Notes under the pieces: generated by a model
The model's database searches: none
Told to the model about the DNA's origin: nothing
What the model saw: the letters and a program-made list of their open reading frames with translations, nothing else
Program-made: the position numbers and the translations under genes
Origin: Medicago truncatula
Lineage: Eukaryota > Streptophyta > Magnoliopsida > Fabales > Fabaceae
Length of the DNA: 64,000 nucleotides
NCBI RefSeq assembly: GCF_003473485.1
Contig: NC_053045.1
Span: 42,698,494 to 42,762,493, forward strand
Direction of reading: 5' to 3'
Part shown: one piece after another, positions 57,387 through 64,000 of the stretch
Layout of the letters: each line of letters opens with the position of its first letter
Position numbering within the stretch: position 1 is the stretch's first letter

Positions 57387-57645
57387 GTTTGTGCGGTAGG
57401 AAGAATTGATTTTTGTTCAATTGATTATGTAAACTTGATTTTGGTTACAAGTAATTCCGATCAAAGTTATTTGTGTTTGAATATATTTTTATAAAAATAA
57501 ATTAAACTATAAACATTTGTAAAAATCAATTCTAGAATTAAAAACTACAAATTTCAACTTCAAGTAAAATTAACTTCAACTTTACTCGACAACAAACAAA
57601 TATATTAAAATCAATTATACATCTTTAGAATCAATCATAGACATA
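57387..57645. mobile_element. MITE related to the one ending the 645-bp tandem units
   Basis: GTTTGTGCGGTAGGAAGAAT with an interior of AATCAATTCTAGAATTAAAAA and TTTACTCGACAACAAACAAA parallels 21030-21320 (CTGTCCGGTAGAAATAATTG ... AACTCGACAATAACTAAATA). The copies are diverged, so this is a family rather than a recent duplication. Confidence 0.55.
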
Positions 57646-57973
57646 GTCATTCTAAAGATTGAAACAAATATACACTCACTTTAAAAGATCAATTTTTACA
57701 TTTGCACACAGAGTAGGAGTATGTAATTTCACACACAAAATAATAATACTAAAAAAACCATTTTTATGTGACCTGAACTTACAAATGCTTATGAAAGCTG
57801 GATTTGATGCCTACCCAAAAGCCCATTCAGTGAGAGAGAAAAAGAAAGTAAAAGGAAAGAACCCAAAAAAGAAACAAAAGGAAAATTTGGCAGAGAGTGA
57901 AAGGAGTGAGTGGGAAGAGAAAGAGAAAGAGAGTCTCTTTCTTTTTGGTGTATTGGGTCAGGTTCTTTTGCCA

Positions 57974-58132
57974 ATGCCAAAGTTCTTCACGCTCTCTGCA
58001 AAACAAATAAAATGCACTTCTACTTGTAGTAACCATCATTATTATTATTATGAAACCACTACAACAATAAACAATACTTTCATTTTTCTCTCTTCATCAA
58101 AATATTCTCTTCACTATGATGGGTTTGATTGA
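57974..58132 (+). promoter_or_regulatory. Upstream ORF overlapping the ARF start codon
   Basis: An ATG at 57974 opens a 52-codon frame (starts MPKFFTLSAKQIK, ends HYDGFD). Its stop at 58130-58132 lies beyond the main ATG (58116) in another frame. If the mRNA leader extends this far, ribosomes initiating here would bypass the ARF start. Upstream ORFs are known in the ETTIN leader of Arabidopsis; whether this ATG is in the transcript is not shown by the sequence. Confidence 0.5.
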
Positions 58133-61100
58133 TCTCAACACTACTGAGGAAGATGAAACACCATCTTCTGGTTCATCTTCAAGTACAAGCATAGGTAGTG
58201 TTGGTGCTGGTTCTTCTGTGTGTTTGGAGCTATGGCATGCTTGTGCTGGTCCTATGATCTCTTTGCCAAAGAAAGGAAGTGTTGTTGTTTACTTCCCTCA
58301 AGGACACTTGGAACATCTTCATGATTTTCCGTTATCTTTTTCGGATAATATTCCTTCTCATGTGTTCTGTCGTGTTGTTGATGTCAAGCTTCATGTGAGT
58401 TTTTGTTATTCCCTTCTTTTCATCGTACAAATCGAATGTTGTCTTTTATTGGTCGGCTCATAGTTCAATATTCTATTTTCATGGTTTTTTTTTTTTTTTT
58501 TTTTTTACCTTTTCTTCTGAAATTTGGTTTCTTTTTGGGTTTTTACATATGGGTTTTGTTTGCTTAGTAAGGAAATTGATTGGAAAATTATCTGTGTTAG
58601 TTAGTGTCAAGTTTGGCATAGGTTGTTGTTGTTTTATTGACAAATTTTGTGAATAACCCTTTTATTATCTCTGTGTTTTATCTCATATTCTCTTTTTGTT
58701 TTTTGACTGAAACTTGTGAAAGTTGTTATAGTTTGGTTCTGTTGTTGCTTGGTATTTTTTGACATAGAATGTGTGTTTGTGCAGGCTGAGGAAGGGAACG
58801 ATGAGGTGTATTGTCAGGTGTTGTTGGTTCCTGAAAGTGAGGTAAGGTTTTTTGTTTCATTTTGGTTTAGTTCTGTTTTGGAGAGAGTGCTGAAAATGGA
58901 AAGAAATCTTGATTAATCTTCAGAAATATTATTCAGTGTCTAAGTCTTAGGGGTCTAAGTTGACCATTTGAGATGATTATAATGAAATTGCTTGATTGAA
59001 CTATGCTAAGTGTCATATTACCAAATGAGTCATAGTACTAAGTAGCTATAGGCTTGTTCTCTGTCTTTGTTGATTAACTAGTCCTTTTGAACACTAGAGT
59101 GCTACATTAGTATTAAATGAAGTGACTTTATGAACTGATTTTTGAATGAACTTGGACACTTTTTATAGCAAGTGCAACAAAAGTTGAGGGAAGGGGTAAT
59201 TGATGGTGATGGTGATGGTGATGGTGAAGGAGAGGATACTGATGCTGTTATGAAGTCAACAACACCTCACATGTTCTGCAAGACTCTTACTGCTTCTGAT
59301 ACTAGCACTCATGGTGGATTCTCTGTACCTCGTCGAGCAGCCGAAGATTGCTTTCCTCCCCTGGTACTTACCTTGAGTGTGCTACTTTGAAATGACACAC
59401 CCTTGTTCAATTTTGAAAGTTTTCTTTCATCGAAACTTGTTTCCAATTTCTGAAATTGTGCTAAATAGTTATTCCAATGCATTTTGAAAATAAGTCCACT
59501 TCCTCTTTAGGATTATTCTCAACAAAGACCTTCTCAAGAGCTTGTGGCAAAGGATCTGCACGGCCAGGAATGGAAGTTTCGACATATATATAGAGGTTTT
59601 TCACTTGTTTCTCATTTTTATAAGGACAGGAACATTTCAGGTAGAATACCAATTGATTGTTGGGTTTGTGTTTTCGGTTTCTAATAAACACAGGGCAGCC
59701 ACGAAGGCATTTGCTTACGACTGGATGGAGTGCATTTGTTAACAAGAAGAAACTTGTATCTGGAGATGCAGTTCTGTTCCTCCGGTAAGATGACCTACAT
59801 TCTATCAAAATATTTAGATAGAGTGTCAAGGACTCATCCGACGTTTTATATTTCACAACAATTGGCAGGGGAGAGGATGGCGAATTGAGATTGGGAATCC
59901 GCAGGGCAGCTCAATTAAAAAGTTGCAGCAATTTTTCATCTATCTCCGGCCAGCAATTGAATCTTGGTAGCCTTAGGGACATAGTTAATGCTTTATCTAC
60001 TAGATGTGCCTTTAGCATACACTACAATCCGAGGTATTTTTATGGCTATTCTCTTATACGTTCTTTAGTAGTTTGTGAAAGGGAAATCGTTCATTTCTAT
60101 CTACAATTTCTAGAGTGTAATATTTTCAATGCTTTTACTATTTCTTTGTAGGATTGGTTCATCTGAGTTCATCATACCTATCCACAAATTCTTAAAGAGC
60201 CTTGATTATTCTTACTCAGTTGGAATGAGGTTCAGGATGCGTTTTGAATCTGAAGATGCTGCAGAGCGAAGGTTTGTTCGTGATTCAGTTTTTTGTATTT
60301 AGATAACCTTATTTAAGAGAATCTTAATCATGTTCCTTTTATTATGCAGATTCACAGGATTGATTATTAGAATTACTGATGTGGATCCTGTTAGATGGCC
60401 TGGATCAAAATGGAAATGCCTAGTGGTATTTTGCTGGGACCTTTCTAACTTTGTTTATTAGGATTATCATTTATATACTTGATATTGGGTGTTAGGAGAT
60501 GGCTTGTTCCGACCGCAGTTAAGGAAACTAGTGTGGATTTGTCATATTTAAGTTTGCATTTTCTTTGTCAATGTTGTGGCTCCCCATCCTCATGTCCTCC
60601 TGTCATATGGGGTTGAAGCCTGATATTCTCTTTTTAATAAAATTTTGTAGACGGTTTGTTAGTATGATTTTACCGTCATTTTATTATATAGCCTGCACTT
60701 TGGTGCTTGTGTTATAGCAAAATATCTTTGTCTTCCATCTAACTACACATGTTAGTGGCACACTTTCAAAACCGTAGGAAAAATTTGAATTTTCAAACCA
60801 ATACCATATTTCACTTCATATTGTTTTGGCTGAGATTGTCTATACTTTACGTTCTTGAAGTAACTCAAGTTTTTGGTAGATGTGAAGTAGCTTAAGAAGT
60901 ACGCCCGGCAAGCGTATTTCTACTAATTAATCTATTAAAGGTCATTCGTGTGCATGTTTGAAGATTGATTGCATTTTCTGTTCATGGAAACTATGATTGC
61001 TTCCTATTAACCTCATTACTAATTGTTTGTGATGTCATATTTTGAGTAACTTGACTGATTGCAATCAAATGGCATTTCTCATTATTTTAGGTAAGGTGGG

Positions 61101-62256
61101 ATGACATGGAAGCTTCAAGGCTCAACAGGGTTTCACCATGGGAGATTGAGCCCTCAGGCTCATCATCCACCACCAATAGCTTGATGGCAACTAGTTTGAA
61201 GAGGACCAAGACTGGATTGCCTTCATCAAAGCTAGAGTTTCCGGTTCCCAGTATGTCTCAATTTATTTATTTTTTTGGTTTACTTTTGAATTTTCTACCT
61301 CATGCAATGAAACGTCATTGATGAATTGCTCCATTCCTCTAACAGGTAGAATTGGGACATCAGACTTTGGGGAATCACTGCGGTTCCAAAAGGTCTTGCA
61401 AGGTCAAGAAATTTTAGGCGTTGATACTACTTTCAATAGTATCAATGCTCATAGTCACCACCAGTTATCTGAATTACGGAGGTGCTATCCCGGTTCAACC
61501 TATCCCGGGATCGCTTCAACAGGAAACAACATCAGAATCCCACAAATGAATTCTGATGTTTCCTGCAATGGCTTTGGTGAATCTTTCCGATTCCAGAAGG
61601 TCTTGCAAGGTCAAGAAATACTTCCTAGCCAACCATATGGACAAGCCTTTTCTGTCGACGAGGCGTGTAGAAATGGTCGCTTTGGACTCTTTGATGGTCA
61701 CCACCAGGTGCCAAGATCCACAAATGGATGGTCTTCCCAGACGAGTAACAACTCACATTTTCATCCATCAGTGTTGATGTACCAGCAAGCGTCAAACATG
61801 GATTATAATAGCAAAATCAATCCGGTGATGGAGGATAACGTCCTTCAAAGAGGTTCGTACTATGCTTCTGAAATGAAAGATGGTACATTTGCGTCGACAC
61901 CAACTAATAAGCCTATTTTCCGCGGGCTAGCTCATGAAGACACAAATTCATTTGGTACACATTCACGCGATTTGGTTACACTACAGAGAAGCGGTCAAGA
62001 GTTGGTTTCCACATGTAAAAATAGCTGCAGAGTGTTTGGTTTTTCATTAACCGAGGGTGCTCCCATTGCAAATAAAGATGCTGAACCCTCTGCAGTCACT
62101 TGCCAGATAAATCCTGGACCTCCCTCCTTCACAAGACATATTGAAGATGATTTCAATCCAAGGCATTCACTTCGGAGCAAGGCGGTTGAAAGTTACTGTA
62201 CCAAAGTAAGCAATATTCATCCTGTGAGAGACATGATTATTGATAGAGTATTCTAG
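58116..62256 (+). CDS. ARF3: Auxin response factor, ARF3/ETTIN type, ten exons
   Basis: I reconstruct exons 58116-58394, 58785-58841, 59169-59363, 59511-59595, 59694-59784, 59869-60033, 60152-60271, 60350-60425, 61091-61250 and 61346-62256, all GT-AG and in frame, giving 712 residues. The N-terminal [15 protein letters not shown] and FPQGHLE segments precede the B3 DNA-binding domain (about 146-248, from [20 protein letters not shown] to [13 protein letters not shown]). The ARF/auxin-response domain follows (about 268-352, ending [16 protein letters not shown] and [11 protein letters not shown]). There is no C-terminal PB1 (III/IV) domain, which together with two [14 protein letters not shown] tasiR-ARF sites is diagnostic of ARF3/ETTIN. 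It is a nuclear repressor in organ polarity and gynoecium or leaf margin patterning. ATG 58119 is an alternative start one codon on. An acidic [11 protein letters not shown] run (exon 3) comes from a GATGGT-type repeat. Confidence 0.95.
61390..61410 (+). promoter_or_regulatory. tasiR-ARF target site 1 in ARF3
   Basis: The 21 nt here, with core GGTCTTGCAAGGTCAAGAA, encode KVLQGQE. They are complementary to TAS3-derived tasiR-ARF (TTCTTGACCTTGTAAGACC) apart from a G:U pair. Cleavage limits ARF3 mRNA in the miR390-AGO7-TAS3 pathway. Confidence 0.9.
61597..61617 (+). promoter_or_regulatory. tasiR-ARF target site 2 in ARF3
   Basis: This has the same 21-nt sequence as site 1, starting 207 nt downstream in the same exon and again encoding KVLQGQE. 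Flanking codons also repeat (GESLRFQ and GESFRFQ), so the two sites sit in a duplicated peptide module typical of ARF3 genes. Confidence 0.9.
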
Positions 62257-64000
62257 CGTACTTTTCTTTAAATGGAATCTGTAAGTTTTCGAAACTGGAA
62301 TTGTTGATATACGAGGTTATTAAACATCTTTGATTTTCGATATGGTCTAAACTAGGGAATTTTTTTGAAATGGTTGTGATATGTGTAATGGTGCTGCTGT
62401 GGCACCTGATTTCAAGTAGTTGACTAATTCTTTTTATTTGGGGGGATTGTAATATAACTTAATATTGTCTGCAGGGTGTGCTGCAGTATTGATTCATAAT
62501 GCATGCTAAGGCTGATGTTGGCTTGAGGCAGTAGAAGAGAACGTCTGTTGTTGTTTGTTGTACTTGTATTCTTTGTTGTAATAACTTAGGATATTAAGAA
62601 CAAAAAAATATTGTAACTAATTGCCCAATTTAGACATTTAACTTAAGGCAAATTGACTATGACTACATTGAAGTTCATGTTTTAATCTTGTATGAACGGT
62701 TTATGGACCTATATGATGCACCTCAATATCATGCATGCCAGTCCCTCCTTCTGGTCATGGACGGAACAAAGTAAGTTAGTTTGCAGAGCATGGCTTTTTA
62801 TTTATCTTAACATATCGTTTGGTTTAACATTTTGAAAGAGTAAAGGGAAAAAAGGCTCCCATAATGTATTGCCCTAGACTCCTTTCACGATTGTCGGCTG
62901 ATTTCACAAACCAACATGAGTTTTTTCAGCCAGTTTTGTCTTCACTCACATGTTTTCTATATAACTTCACCATCCCAAAATTGTTCCAAATCAATCATGC
63001 ACTATGAAGTTTTTATGGTATGGAAGAGTGCTAAATAGATCTTATAAGCCCTCCTTCAACTATATAGTCTCATACCTACACGACCTTAGGATCCCTTTTA
63101 TGTTGATATGATTTATTTCGTTCATGTGTACCCTATCTAGAAGCATGCCATGAGCCGTTCATTATTTATCATGTTCACATGCGATCTATCTCTGCCCTCG
63201 CTGGCCTCGAGCGTCTCAATACTCATTTCTTTTTTGGTACCCTAGCTTTTTTGCTAGGTGAGTTTTAAGAGGTAACATTATAGAGTCGGAGACTATGCAT
63301 GAGGTAATCAGTTTTCAACATATACTCTTCCATACACTTGTGCTACGAAGGATCTACATTGGTGTTTAAAACAATTATTAAAGGTGTACAACTATCCTAT
63401 GTTAACATATCCTTTATGATCAACCAATGGCTTAAGGTTTTTTCCACAATAACATATCCTTTATGATCTGATATATATTGTATTATTGTCAGTGTCGTTG
63501 AAATAGATTAATCATTGTTAGTTTGATTTTTTATAACTTGAAAGCAACAAACATAACAAATGTCTGAACTTATAATTTCAATTAAAATAAAAATTTCATA
63601 TGAAATATTGTTCATAATTTACACACATTAACATAATAAAAAAGTGAAAAAACGAGCACGTGAATGTCCGTCTTTTCGTCATATAATTTTGTTCTTATCT
63701 TTATATTTAGAGTTTTTAGAAATAGCCTATTCCAAAATCCTCTCCTCTAAAGATGTCCACATCATCATAATCCTACTTGGCATTTGTTCCAAAAATTTCT
63801 CCTAATTTTAATACAAGCTTAATAATTATAATTATTATTAAAAACCGTTTTTTATTAATCATTAAATTGTACATAAAATACACTGTTGTTTACAATCAAA
63901 TCATTATTAATATAATAATTGTTTCGATTAAAATTTATATGTTACATTAAAAATTTGTACGTTACAATCAAATGATTATTAATATAATTATTATTCGATT
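62257..64000. other. ARF3 3' flank and intergenic DNA
   Basis: The 3' UTR probably ends near 62580-62630 (AATAACTTAGGATATTAAGAAC, T-rich before it). An alternative 3' exon is conceivable: AAAG|GTAAGC-like at 62205 and GCAG|GGTGTGCTGCAGTATTGA at 62475 would give a different short C terminus. Beyond that I see no gene up to the window end. Confidence 0.5.

Overview
The window is plant nuclear DNA, almost certainly from an inverted-repeat-lacking-clade legume close to Medicago (truncatula or a near relative; inferred from protein resemblance, not from a search). The evidence is spliceosomal GT-AG genes, AT-rich intergenic DNA full of MITEs, tRNA-derived SINEs, LINE remnants and a solo LTR, and three isoflavone synthase genes, an enzyme essentially restricted to legumes.

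Layout: 0-9.5 kb is a transposon graveyard: a SINE, a 1.57-kb hairpin Mutator-type element, and a decayed MULE transposase split by a 3.3-kb CACTA element that carries fragments of two unrelated host genes (an FKBP TPR region and a KH/quaking-like protein). At 9.7-10.6 kb is an intronless replication-type histone H3 gene with textbook plant histone promoter elements. At 11.0-12.5 kb (minus) is a three-exon secreted GH17 beta-1,3-glucanase with an X8 domain. From 15.9 to 46.9 kb is an isoflavonoid cluster: two isoflavone synthase genes (CYP93C) on the minus strand, then O-methyltransferase, isoflavone synthase and O-methyltransferase on the plus strand. The spaces between are filled with a 645-bp tandem triplication, LINE pieces, MITEs and a nested MULE/solo-LTR. 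From 47 to 57 kb I see only repeats and fragments. At 58.1-62.3 kb (plus) is a ten-exon ARF3/ETTIN-type auxin response factor with two tasiR-ARF target sites.

How the cluster fits together: isoflavone synthase turns flavanones such as liquiritigenin into 2-hydroxyisoflavanones. The two O-methyltransferases most resemble the 2,7,4'-trihydroxyisoflavanone / isoflavone 4'-O-methyltransferases, which act on that product on the way to formononetin and medicarpin. The window therefore holds consecutive steps of one phytoalexin route side by side. The third synthase copy is a visible mosaic of the other two, so the copies are still exchanging sequence.

A pattern no standard feature list names also recurs: at least nine tiny insertions of about 10-23 nt, each a few bases plus poly(A), each flanked by perfect 11-20 bp direct repeats. 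They look like tail-only retroposition events.
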